Below are positions 26,387-34,414 of a stretch of DNA of 64,000 bases, piece by piece (positions within the stretch are counted from its first letter, which is position 1; the number at the start of each line of letters is the position of its first letter). Position numbers and translations under genes: made by a program. The stretch is taken from positions 1-64,000 of the forward strand of contig CAJTXZ010000011.1 in assembly GCA_910583725.1 (NCBI GenBank), in the 5' to 3' direction. The stretch is from an uncultured Vampirovibrio sp. (GTDB lineage: Bacteria; Cyanobacteriota; Vampirovibrionia; Gastranaerophilales; Gastranaerophilaceae). A model generated the notes under the pieces. That model saw nothing but the letters and a program-made list of their open reading frames with translations. It made no database searches and was not told the DNA's origin.

Positions 26387-26571
26387 AAGTAATTACTCCT
26401 TTTTTATCCATTTATTTTTTATGGCTAATCTGGCTGGTTTCAGGCCTTGGCCTGCCCTAAAAGCATTATATTAAAAACACGCTTAATCTTCAATTTAAAA
26501 TTTAGAAATAACTTATAAACCGAAAAATGCCCGAGCTTCAACGACACTCAAGCCCTGCAAAAATTTATTAA

Positions 26572-26598
26572 AAGGGCGGAACAAAACATCCCGCCCTT
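26572..26598 (-). terminator. Intrinsic terminator downstream of FNWGAF membrane gene
   Basis: AAGGGCGG / CCGCCCTT forms a GC-rich 8-bp stem with an 11-nt loop, followed on the minus strand by TTAATAAATTTTT. It lies 25 nt past the stop of the gene at 26624. Confidence 0.75.
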
Positions 26599-26623
26599 AA
26601 TAATGATTTTAAATTTGTCAACT

Positions 26624-27031
26624 CTATTTTGACATACCGGCAGCCATAGCGCCTATGAATATAAGAATTCCAAGGATAATACCAACAACAAAGCCAAGTA
26701 TCATTAATACAAGTCCTGCTATCGCCCAGGTTTTTTGAACGCTTGTAAAATGTTCAACACTATCCCATTTTTTATTCTGCCATGCCCATTCGTTGCCTTT
26801 GATGCCAAACCATATAGAACATCCTAACGGAATAACAAAACCTATAAAAGGAATAATGGAGAATAATGATGCAACAAATATTAAAAGTGTTATATATGTC
26901 TTGTTTCCAAGGCCCCAAATCCAGTTTAACAAAAAGGCGCCCCAGTTAAATTCTTTTGCTATTGCTTCAGGTACGGCGGAACATTTGCCTTCGCCTGAAT
27001 TGTTCATTAATTGTTGTGTTTCATCTGACAT
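26624..27031 (-). CDS. Small membrane protein with FNWGAF motif
   Basis: 135 residues with three hydrophobic segments (about 38-62, 64-80 and 103-130). The sequence FNWGAFLLNWIWGLGNKTYI followed by IWFGIKGNEWAWQNKKWDS is a recurrent signature of small bacterial membrane proteins, often annotated as DUF2628-like. A second copy of the same module lies in the next gene upstream (27046-28239), so the pair arose by duplication and is probably co-transcribed (14 nt apart). Function unknown. Confidence 0.7.
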   Translation of the reverse strand: MSDETQQLMNNSGEGKCSAVPEAIAKEFNWGAFLLNWIWGLGNKTYITLLIFVASLFSIIPFIGFVIPLGCSIWFGIKGNEWAWQNKKWDSVEHFTSVQKTWAIAGLVLMILGFVVGIILGILIFIGAMAAGMSK

Positions 27032-27045
27032 AATTTTTTACCTTT

Positions 27046-28239
27046 CTATTTTTCCGTTGGTTTATAAAATTTATACGCTGATATTGCAGCCTTTAATGCC
27101 GTTTTAAAATCCACGTCCTTTGAATCAATTGATTTATCCCTGATGAATTCTCCAAGAAGTTCATTATTTTTTGTACTGTATATTTTAGTTTTTGGAAGCT
27201 CGGTCATTTTTGAATAATGCCCATTTGGATTTTTCTTAAGTTTTTGCATAGCTGATGTAGTTGCAGCGTTTTCAAGCAAATCCCTCTTATCTCCAAAGGA
27301 ATAACCGGCCCAATCACTTGGCAGCACATAAAATTTATTCTCATCTTCGCTGATTTCATATTTTTCAAAGTATATTGTTGAATAGAACGTTGTGAATTTT
27401 TCTGCAGCATTCATAAACTTTACAGTAGCCTCGGGGTTCTTTCCGCTTACTGTATCTCCATCATTTGTGCCGCTAAAAGCAAATACTAAGCATAGGACAA
27501 AGGCTATGACCAAAAGAACATATATCATTGGAAGGATTACAACTTTTAAAATGACAAAAATAATTGTCTGCAAATCTTGGCTTTTTTTGAATTTTTCATC
27601 ACTTTCCCATTTTTTGCCTTTATATGCCCACTCATTTCCCTTGAGGCCGCAAACTACAGCATAATAAAGCCCTGCAGGAGTGAGCCCCAATAGAAGCATC
27701 CAAAGGGTTTTATATGAACTGTTAAATAAACCCCAAAGCCATGTTCCAAAAAACGCGCCCCAATTGAAATCTTTAATAAAATCATAGGGCATTTTGCCCG
27801 TTACTTTTCCTTTTTTAAAGAATAAAACAAGGCTTATTACAGTATTTATTACAGCAAAAATGGCTAAAACAGCAATCGGCATAAAAAATATGCCAAACAC
27901 TCCGCACAATAACAATATGCTAAGTATTACGTTAATAACGTTATTTGCTTTGCCTAAAATATCATTTGTGCGCCTTATGATATTTGAAATTTTAGTGAAC
28001 GAAAAAAAAGCAAGGGCCAAAATGTTCCATAACATAAGACCTAAAGGTAATTCACCGTATAATTTACCTATATCTAAAAGTTTTTCCAATGATTCAAGGT
28101 TTGAAAACAAATACCAGGTCACAGGAAGTGCTGCAAGCGAGGCTATGATATTGATATATGCAATATTAAGAAGATAATCTCTTCTTCCTATAACGCCATC
28201 AAAGCCAATAAATTTAGTATTAAGCCTTAAACTATCCAC
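27046..28239 (-). CDS. Membrane protein: DUF805-like region + FNWGAF module + soluble tail
   Basis: 397 residues. The first 130 residues begin with FDGVIGRRDYLLNIAYINII and contain four hydrophobic segments, resembling the DUF805 membrane family. Residues about 155-225 repeat the FNWGAFFGTWLWGL...GNEWAYKGKKWESD module of the neighbouring 26624 gene. A further membrane segment (about 235-258) leads to a C-terminal soluble part of about 130 residues. The protein looks like a fusion of two small membrane families. No catalytic motif is visible; role unknown. Confidence 0.68.
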   Translation of the reverse strand: MDSLRLNTKFIGFDGVIGRRDYLLNIAYINIIASLAALPVTWYLFSNLESLEKLLDIGKLYGELPLGLMLWNILALAFFSFTKISNIIRRTNDILGKANNVINVILSILLLCGVFGIFFMPIAVLAIFAVINTVISLVLFFKKGKVTGKMPYDFIKDFNWGAFFGTWLWGLFNSSYKTLWMLLLGLTPAGLYYAVVCGLKGNEWAYKGKKWESDEKFKKSQDLQTIIFVILKVVILPMIYVLLVIAFVLCLVFAFSGTNDGDTVSGKNPEATVKFMNAAEKFTTFYSTIYFEKYEISEDENKFYVLPSDWAGYSFGDKRDLLENAATTSAMQKLKKNPNGHYSKMTELPKTKIYSTKNNELLGEFIRDKSIDSKDVDFKTALKAAISAYKFYKPTEK

Positions 28240-28418
28240 TGTAAACTCCCGGGCCTTTCATAAAACGCATATATTAGTATTGACAATTCACTTGATTTTA
28301 TAATATTTCAGGGTGTTTGTAAAGATTCAATAATGTCTATTTTATAAACATTGTAATGTTTTATTGAAAATGTATAATTATTGAGGTTGTTGTTAGGTAA
28401 ATCAGGACATAAATTAAG

Positions 28419-29636
28419 ATGAAAATCAACTCTATCAGGAGCTGTGTAAATTTCACAGAGCCGCAAATTAAGATTTCTTACGGCAGAACTAATCTTTCTT
28501 TGCAAAAAAGTGTGGATAAAATGTTATTTTGGCCCAAAGATACAATAACATTTACGGCAAAATTGCAGCATTCTGATGCAAAACTTGAAGAATTTGCAGA
28601 ATTTTCTGTGGATGAAGATAATCTTTCAAATGAATTAAAACTATCAAACCTTGCAAGAAAGGGAGGAGTTAATACACCAAAAATCAACAAAGATGGCAGT
28701 TATAAAATTTATGGAAAAAATGCGAATGTACAGATAAATCCCATAGAAAAGGGGCATTTTAAAAATGTTTTGGATAATATTTTATTGATGGATAAAATTG
28801 GTCTGTACCATGGCGACTTGGAACAATGCCATGTTTTTTATTCCAAAGATTACAAAACAGAGTTTGATTGTTTTAGATTCGGATTCCTTTTTGATGAAGA
28901 CCCTTCCCGCCTGTCATACGAATTTCCAAAAAATATATACCCATCAAATGCTGTGCAATATGAGAATAATTGCCTTGGGCAGTATCTTGCCTCATTGTCG
29001 GATGATGAAAATAAAGAATATTTCTTAAAACAATATCTTGAAACAAGCAGCGGCTTTCATAAAAACCGTGCAGAATTTTTGCAACGAACGGGCAAGGGAA
29101 GCGATAAAGAGATAAAATATGAAAAACTTCAGGCAGAATTATTTAAAAATCCCGGCAAAGAACTGGTAAATCTATATATGGACAGAATAGATTTTCAATA
29201 TAAGCACAGAAAAATGTTTACAGAATGGGATGAAGGATTTGGCGCATGTGGCCACACGCCTGATGAATCAAGGACAACAAATGCTGTATTAATGTATTTT
29301 GGTGTTATTCAGGCAAATATTGAATATCTAAAAAATATTGAGAAAATGAAAGATACAACAAGTAGTCCCGAAGTTAAGGAATATTTAGAATACGAAAAAC
29401 AATACGGCGAACATTGGCTGAAAAATCATAGTCAATCAATTGAAGGGATGAGCCTCTGGACATTAAACTCCGAAAATACTGTTAATAAATCGTACAAAAA
29501 TGTTGAAGATGAAGAAAAACAAAAACTTTCAGATTTATTTAAAGAATTTAATGATACAGAAACCTATGATGATAAGGCAGATGCTCTTCAAAAATGTTTT
29601 GAACAATATGCGGCAATAATAAAGAAAAAGGCCTGA
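28419..29636 (+). CDS. Kinase-like orphan protein
   Basis: 405 residues, no signal peptide. Residues 41-49 contain DTITFTAKL, the short (S/T)-F-x-(G/A) motif seen in other orphans here. Around residue 129 there is LYHGDLEQCHVFYSKD and then EFDCFRFG (D150), spaced like the catalytic loop (H-x-D-L) and metal-binding Asp of protein kinase or aminoglycoside kinase folds. The usual loop Asn is replaced by His138, and no glycine-rich loop or firm lysine is apparent. The C-terminal 200 residues are helical and polar. It may be an atypical or dead kinase; the assignment is tentative. Confidence 0.45.
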   Translation: MKINSIRSCVNFTEPQIKISYGRTNLSLQKSVDKMLFWPKDTITFTAKLQHSDAKLEEFAEFSVDEDNLSNELKLSNLARKGGVNTPKINKDGSYKIYGKNANVQINPIEKGHFKNVLDNILLMDKIGLYHGDLEQCHVFYSKDYKTEFDCFRFGFLFDEDPSRLSYEFPKNIYPSNAVQYENNCLGQYLASLSDDENKEYFLKQYLETSSGFHKNRAEFLQRTGKGSDKEIKYEKLQAELFKNPGKELVNLYMDRIDFQYKHRKMFTEWDEGFGACGHTPDESRTTNAVLMYFGVIQANIEYLKNIEKMKDTTSSPEVKEYLEYEKQYGEHWLKNHSQSIEGMSLWTLNSENTVNKSYKNVEDEEKQKLSDLFKEFNDTETYDDKADALQKCFEQYAAIIKKKA

Positions 29637-29689
29637 AAAATCTTCAAGCCTTAGAAACTTTCATTTCACTTTATAGAGGAGGAATTTTA

Positions 29690-29959
29690 TTATGACTGTA
29701 TATCAATATTTCTAATTTCTTTTGAACCGTTTACAATTGTGCCCAGCTGCATTGCCTGCATATTAAGTCTTTGAATTTCAGCACCTACATTTCCTGAAAA
29801 AACGTTATCATTTGTTTTAAGGTAGTCAAGAACAGGCTCCCAGAGAGTGCCTATAGCATTTTCTACACTCTTTGCAGTAGCGTCTGTGAAGTTTGCAACT
29901 TGTTGTTTATTTGGGATTACGTTAAAACCAAAAGATTTTATGTTAAATTCGCTGACCAT
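29690..29959 (-). CDS. Small orphan protein
   Basis: 89 residues, soluble, no known domain. The N-terminus reads MVSEFNIKSFGFNVIPNKQQ, followed by a helical region (residues 22-88). AAAGGAAAATAAA precedes the ATG, so translation is likely. The gene converges on the kinase-like gene; an AAGGC...GCCTT hairpin near 29627-29654 lies between their stops. Function unknown. Confidence 0.5.
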   Translation of the reverse strand: MVSEFNIKSFGFNVIPNKQQVANFTDATAKSVENAIGTLWEPVLDYLKTNDNVFSGNVGAEIQRLNMQAMQLGTIVNGSKEIRNIDIQS

Positions 29960-30206
29960 TTTATTTTCCTTTGAGTATCCTTATATTATTTATTTCGTAC
30001 CTAACCGCATAAAACTTTAATGATTGAGTCCCATTTGTAAAGAAAAATTTACAAAATTTAAAAAATGCTGTATAATTGATTTAATGAGAGTTTTCATGTA
30101 CTGGCAATTGTAAACTTTTGTTAATATTTACTAAATAATTAGCACTTTTTATTTTTACATGTCTTATAGAAAGAGTGAAGGTTAAAATCACCGAAAGGTT
30201 AAATAA

Positions 30207-30521
30207 ATGGATTTTAAAAATCTGAAATTTGTTAAAACAATTAAAAATTTAAGCCCTAAAATTAAGTGGTTTATGTTCAATAGCATCCAAGATTACAAAA
30301 TCGGTTCTAAATACATAGACTACTTAATTCCCGATGAAAAAAAGGGTATTGAAAAAGATAACGAAAGGCTTGAAAATATGGTGAAAGAAACTCTTATAAA
30401 AGAATTCGGCCCCGGGGTAAAAGATTTAAAATCCTATAATCTCTTGGTGGATGCGGTTGTTCACAATTTAAAGAAAAAACAATTAAAAAGTCTTGATGAT
30501 AAAAATCTTGAAGATATCTAA
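30207..30521 (+). CDS. Small basic helical protein
   Basis: 104 residues, lysine-rich, predicted helical with no signal peptide (IKNLSPKIKWFMFNSIQDYK near the N-terminus). GAAAGG lies 8 nt before the ATG. It precedes the GT9 glycosyltransferase by 22 nt and may share its mRNA. The 247 nt upstream hold a TATAAT at about 30071 and a repeated AGGTTAAA just before the gene. No family is recognised. Confidence 0.55.
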   Translation: MDFKNLKFVKTIKNLSPKIKWFMFNSIQDYKIGSKYIDYLIPDEKKGIEKDNERLENMVKETLIKEFGPGVKDLKSYNLLVDAVVHNLKKKQLKSLDDKNLEDI

Positions 30522-30543
30522 GGTTTTGATTATTATTTAGATA

Positions 30544-31614
30544 ATGGAAACTGAAAGAAAAATTTTAATTATAAGGCTGAGTGCGATTGGAGATATCGTG
30601 CACAGCCTTACTATTGCACACTGCTTAAGGCATTTTTATCCGAATGCACAAATAGATTGGGTTGTATCCGACAAATGCAGAGGAATTATTGAGAATAATC
30701 CGCTTTTAGACAATGTATATGTTGCAAATGTTTCAAAGTGGCGCAAAAACTGGCTTTTGAATCTTCCTGAAATAATAAGATTCGGCAGAATGCTTCAAAA
30801 AAATAATTATGATTTTGCAATTGATGCGCAGGGTCTGTTTAAAAGCGCTGTAATTACGGCAATTTCTGGCGCCAAGACAAAAATCGGGCTTGCTGACGGA
30901 CGAGAATTTTCAACCCTTGTTTTGGATAAAAAAATTGAACCAAAAGAAAGACGCCCGTTTAAAAATCATCATATCATACATAGAAACCTCGATATATTGA
31001 CAGGTTCGGGCCTTATTTCAGAAGATGATATGAAAAATTATGAGCCGAAAGCATCATTGCCGTTACCAAGCAAAGAAACTGTTGAAAAAATTGACACATT
31101 ACTTTCAAATGTTGATAAATCAAAGCCAAATTTTGTTTACGCGCCTGCAACAATGTGGAAGAATAAGCATTGGGATGTGAAAGAATGGCAAAAGCTTTTT
31201 AATTTGACTAAAGATAAGGCAAATATTATATTCACAGGCGTTCAAAATGACCTGCCTTTGATTAACTCCATCACACAAGGGCAGAGCGTTTTTATTCTTG
31301 CAGGTAAAACCTCAATGAGTGAATATATTGAGGTTTTAAGACGTGCAGATTTAATAATAAGCCCTGATTCAGGTGCTTCGCACCTGGGTTTTGCAGTTAT
31401 ACAAAACAACAAGCCTAAGATTTTTACCCTGTTTTTTGCAACATCAAAAAATGTATACACGCCCTTAGGGAAATTTAACAAGGCTTTTCCCATAAATGAG
31501 CCTGTGTGCACTCCCTGTCATAAAAGAAAATGCAGAAAAAAAACAATGGAATGTACAAAATATATTAAGGCAGAGGAAGTATATTCAGCCATCAATGAAT
31601 TTTTTGATGTATAA
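30544..31614 (+). CDS. Glycosyltransferase family 9 (heptosyltransferase-like)
   Basis: 356 residues, the typical length for GT9 enzymes such as WaaC/WaaF, which add heptose to the lipopolysaccharide inner core. Signatures: IIRLSAIGDIVHSLTIAHCL at the N-terminus, AIDAQGLFKSAVITA, then PATMWKNKHWDVKEW and SPDSGASHLGFA for the nucleotide-sugar site. A cysteine cluster near residues 319-338 (CTPCHKRKCRKKTMEC) is not typical and may bind a metal. The enzyme would act at the inner face of the inner membrane. The acceptor and sugar are not certain. Confidence 0.85.
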   Translation: METERKILIIRLSAIGDIVHSLTIAHCLRHFYPNAQIDWVVSDKCRGIIENNPLLDNVYVANVSKWRKNWLLNLPEIIRFGRMLQKNNYDFAIDAQGLFKSAVITAISGAKTKIGLADGREFSTLVLDKKIEPKERRPFKNHHIIHRNLDILTGSGLISEDDMKNYEPKASLPLPSKETVEKIDTLLSNVDKSKPNFVYAPATMWKNKHWDVKEWQKLFNLTKDKANIIFTGVQNDLPLINSITQGQSVFILAGKTSMSEYIEVLRRADLIISPDSGASHLGFAVIQNNKPKIFTLFFATSKNVYTPLGKFNKAFPINEPVCTPCHKRKCRKKTMECTKYIKAEEVYSAINEFFDV

Positions 31615-31628
31615 ATTTCTGGCATGAC

Positions 31629-31658
31629 TTGAAAAGTAATAAAAAAAAGTTGTATAAT
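31629..31658 (+). promoter_or_regulatory. Sigma-70-type promoter for GGDEF gene (leaderless)
   Basis: TTGAAA (31629-31634), an 18-nt spacer and consensus TATAAT (31653-31658) end 7 nt before the ATG at 31666. The mRNA would have almost no 5' leader. Confidence 0.6.
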
Positions 31659-31665
31659 AGAGGGC

Positions 31666-33579
31666 ATGGGACTTTTTGATTGGATTAAAAATTCCGGCGA
31701 AAAATTAAGACGGGTTGAAGATAAAATATATCAACAAAGGACTGATTTTGTTGAGATTTATCAGCGTAATCTTGCTCTTGAAAAAGAGATTACGCAAAGA
31801 ACAGAAGAATTACATAAAGCAAATCAAACCCTGTTAACACTTGAACATGTTTGGGATATGATGAATTCTTCAAGGCCGTTATCAAGTGTTTTAGAAACAA
31901 TAGTTTCAAGCCTCCATGGAGAATTTCAATATTTATACAGCTGTATTATGCAAAAACAGCTTGATTCAGATGGTGAATTTTTTGCCTTTAAAACCTATCT
32001 GCAAAATGATTTTTTAATGAAGTTTGACGATTGCACAAAGACATCCCTTTTTGAAACAAGAATTAATATTCAAAAAGATTCTCCTATTTATGAAGCAATT
32101 GAAAACAAAAAATTTACATATTTTCCTATAAATGAAGATTTTTTTAAGCTTCTTTTTAATGATAATTATTTTCCTGAGAAGATTAATGAATTAAAGATTT
32201 CTACACTTGTAAAATCTTTTCTTGTAGTACCCATAGTTTCAAAAGAATTTACAGGTTTTCTTGCGGTATTTTCGCCAAGAGAGGAGCCAAAGGAATCAGA
32301 AGTTAATTTTTTGAATTTGTTTGCACGGCAGATTGAGCTTGCAATAACTATAGCAAACCTTTTTGAAACAGTAAAAAAACAAGCTGTTACTGATTCTCTG
32401 ACAGAATTATTTAACAGAAGATTCTACGAAGACGCTCTTGCAAGGGAAGCAAAGCGCGCATTGAGGCTTAACCAGCCATTTACTTTAATATCGCTTGATT
32501 TAGATAAATTAAAACATATTAATGATATGTACGGTCATACGGCTGGTGATATTGCAATTAAAACTGTTGCCAAAGTTATAACAAAAAGCTCAAGATCTGT
32601 TGATGTACCATCAAGAGTTGGCGGGGAAGAATTTACAATAATTCTTCCCGGTATTGATTCACAGGGCGGCCTTATAGCTGCAGAAAGAATAAGAGCTTCG
32701 CTTGAGAATGAACATGTTGAAATAGTTGGCAAAATCACTGCAAGCATTGGCGTTGCAACGTTTATAGAGCAAACCTCAAATCTTGATGAGCTAATTGAAA
32801 TGGCCGATAAAGCTATGTATTTTGCAAAACAAAATGGCAGAAACCAGGTAAAACTTGCTGATATTCCAAACGAAATATCCTGGCAGCAGGTTGCAGTTGA
32901 TGCGTTTGTTCAAATTCTTGATAATCATAAAATTCCATTTAATGCCTCTCTTGCTGAGGATTTGTCCAAAAAACTCCAAACAAAGCAGGAAAAGCAGAAC
33001 GGTACTTCGACAAAAGATTTGCTGTATGGTGTTGTGGATAGCATATCCAAAAGCTATGCTTCCCAATATCAGGAAGGCACAACAAAGGCTAAAGTTCAAT
33101 TGGCAAGCACTATTGCAAAGAAATTTGATTTATCCAAGGCTGATGTGGATAAATTAAAGATTGCAATGTTATTGTATGATATAGGCAACATAATGCTTCC
33201 AAATGACCTTTTGAAAAAAACATCCCCACTAACAGAAGAAGAAAAAGAAACCATAACAAAACACCCCATTTATGCGGCACAACAAATTCTAAAACCCATA
33301 AGTCATGTTTCAAACATCATTCCAATAATTGAGCACCACCATGAAGCTTGGGATGGAAGCGGTTATCCAAGTAAGAAAAAAGGGGATGACATTCCATTAA
33401 TTTCACAGATAATTCTTATTGTGGATTCTTATTTTGCAATGATTTCAGACAGGCCCTACAGAAAGGCTTATTCTGAAAATGAAGCAGTTGAAGAAATAAA
33501 AAAATTAAGAGGCAAAAAATACTCAGAAGAATTAACCGATGAATTTGTACACTCAATAGAAGACTTAAAAAGGATGTAA
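31666..33579 (+). CDS. GAF-GGDEF protein with degenerate HD-GYP domain
   Basis: 637 residues, cytoplasmic. Order: N-terminal coiled coil (about 15-60), GAF-like sensor (70-235), GGDEF diguanylate cyclase (240-400) and HD-GYP-like domain (about 430-625). The cyclase active site reads GGEEF (319-323), and an inhibitory RxxD site (RSVD, 310-313) stands at the canonical distance, so c-di-GMP synthesis with product inhibition is likely. In the HD-GYP part the HD pair is Y504-D505 (LLYDIGNI), and the usual Lys is Asn, although DGSGYP is kept. The phosphodiesterase is probably inactive or altered. A small secreted protein follows 3 nt later. Confidence 0.88.
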   Translation: MGLFDWIKNSGEKLRRVEDKIYQQRTDFVEIYQRNLALEKEITQRTEELHKANQTLLTLEHVWDMMNSSRPLSSVLETIVSSLHGEFQYLYSCIMQKQLDSDGEFFAFKTYLQNDFLMKFDDCTKTSLFETRINIQKDSPIYEAIENKKFTYFPINEDFFKLLFNDNYFPEKINELKISTLVKSFLVVPIVSKEFTGFLAVFSPREEPKESEVNFLNLFARQIELAITIANLFETVKKQAVTDSLTELFNRRFYEDALAREAKRALRLNQPFTLISLDLDKLKHINDMYGHTAGDIAIKTVAKVITKSSRSVDVPSRVGGEEFTIILPGIDSQGGLIAAERIRASLENEHVEIVGKITASIGVATFIEQTSNLDELIEMADKAMYFAKQNGRNQVKLADIPNEISWQQVAVDAFVQILDNHKIPFNASLAEDLSKKLQTKQEKQNGTSTKDLLYGVVDSISKSYASQYQEGTTKAKVQLASTIAKKFDLSKADVDKLKIAMLLYDIGNIMLPNDLLKKTSPLTEEEKETITKHPIYAAQQILKPISHVSNIIPIIEHHHEAWDGSGYPSKKKGDDIPLISQIILIVDSYFAMISDRPYRKAYSENEAVEEIKKLRGKKYSEELTDEFVHSIEDLKRM

Positions 33580-33582
33580 ACT

Positions 33583-33795
33583 TTGAAAAAATTCATTACG
33601 GTTTGTTTTTTACTATGTATATTGTTTATTCAAAATACAGCCATTGCAGAGACTGTTTATTTTAATCTGCAAACCTTAAAATACCATAAATTAGGCTGCA
33701 CCTATGCTAAAAAATGCACAAAAAACTGTATCAAAATAGAAAAACAAGAAGCAAAATCAAGAGGCGGTGCGCCTTGTAAAGTATGCGGCGGATAA
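33583..33795 (+). CDS. Small secreted cysteine-rich protein
   Basis: 70 residues starting at TTG (AAAGGATGTAAAC upstream). A signal peptide (to IAIAE, about residue 22) is followed by VYFNLQTLKYHKLGCTYA, CTKNCIKIEK and APCKVCGG. The pattern of 'tyrosine-histidine then spaced cysteines' resembles the C-terminal extension of some secreted thermonucleases, here without the nuclease. Six cysteines in under 50 residues suggest metal binding or disulfides. It is between the GGDEF gene and a zinc-ribbon membrane gene, 3 and 15 nt away. Confidence 0.65.
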   Translation: MKKFITVCFLLCILFIQNTAIAETVYFNLQTLKYHKLGCTYAKKCTKNCIKIEKQEAKSRGGAPCKVCGG

Positions 33796-33810
33796 GAAAA
33801 GGAGATAAAT

Positions 33811-34287
33811 ATGTATTGTCCAAAATGCGGTAATGAAACAAATAAAGACGACTCTTATTGTAAATCCTGCGGAGAGCAAGTAAATCCAAAAGACGCTCCA
33901 CTGTTTGATTTTGAGCCCAAAAAAACCGGAGTGCAGGCGCTTTTATTGTATCTTGCCTTTAGCGTAATCCAAATTCTCATCTTAACATTCATATCTTTTG
34001 TGCTTATGGGTATTTTTGAAGCAAAAGGCATGAGTATTGGTTCTATGGAATATAAAGAATCAGCCAAGAAAATGCACCTGTTCTTTAATTCCTTCTCAAC
34101 CTGCGTTCTTTGCGTTATGATAATGGGCGCAAAAAATCTATTTAGAGAAAACAAGCCCTATTTTATGATGATTCTTGGCATAATTTGTTCCATACTCTAT
34201 GGTGGAGTTGTAGGCTTTGTGTTCCCCGCCTTCATGACAAGGTTTAAACCGGTGGAAATGGACTCTACATCAGCCACACAGCCTTAA
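33811..34287 (+). CDS. Zinc-ribbon membrane protein
   Basis: 158 residues. An N-terminal zinc ribbon, MYCPKCGNE...YCKSCGEQV (four cysteines in two CxxC pairs, residues 3-21), is followed by three hydrophobic segments (about 38-62, 85-105 and 115-140). This layout is common in small bacterial membrane proteins of unknown role. AAAGGAGATAAAT gives a strong ribosome site. It ends the operon that begins with the GGDEF gene and is followed by a terminator. Confidence 0.75.
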   Translation: MYCPKCGNETNKDDSYCKSCGEQVNPKDAPLFDFEPKKTGVQALLLYLAFSVIQILILTFISFVLMGIFEAKGMSIGSMEYKESAKKMHLFFNSFSTCVLCVMIMGAKNLFRENKPYFMMILGIICSILYGGVVGFVFPAFMTRFKPVEMDSTSATQP

Positions 34288-34308
34288 TTCAAATTTACTC
34301 AAAACAAT

Positions 34309-34340
34309 AAAGATGGCTTAAAAACAGGCCATCTTTTATT
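34309..34340 (+). terminator. Intrinsic terminator after zinc-ribbon gene
   Basis: AAAGATGGC / GCCATCTTT, a 9-bp stem with a 10-nt A-rich loop, is followed by TTATTTTC. It closes the 31666-34287 operon. Confidence 0.85.
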
Positions 34341-34414
34341 TTCTTTGAATTTTTATAATACAAACTGTTTGCGAAAAAGCATCATATATGGCTATATATG
34401 AATTTAGAAACGGT

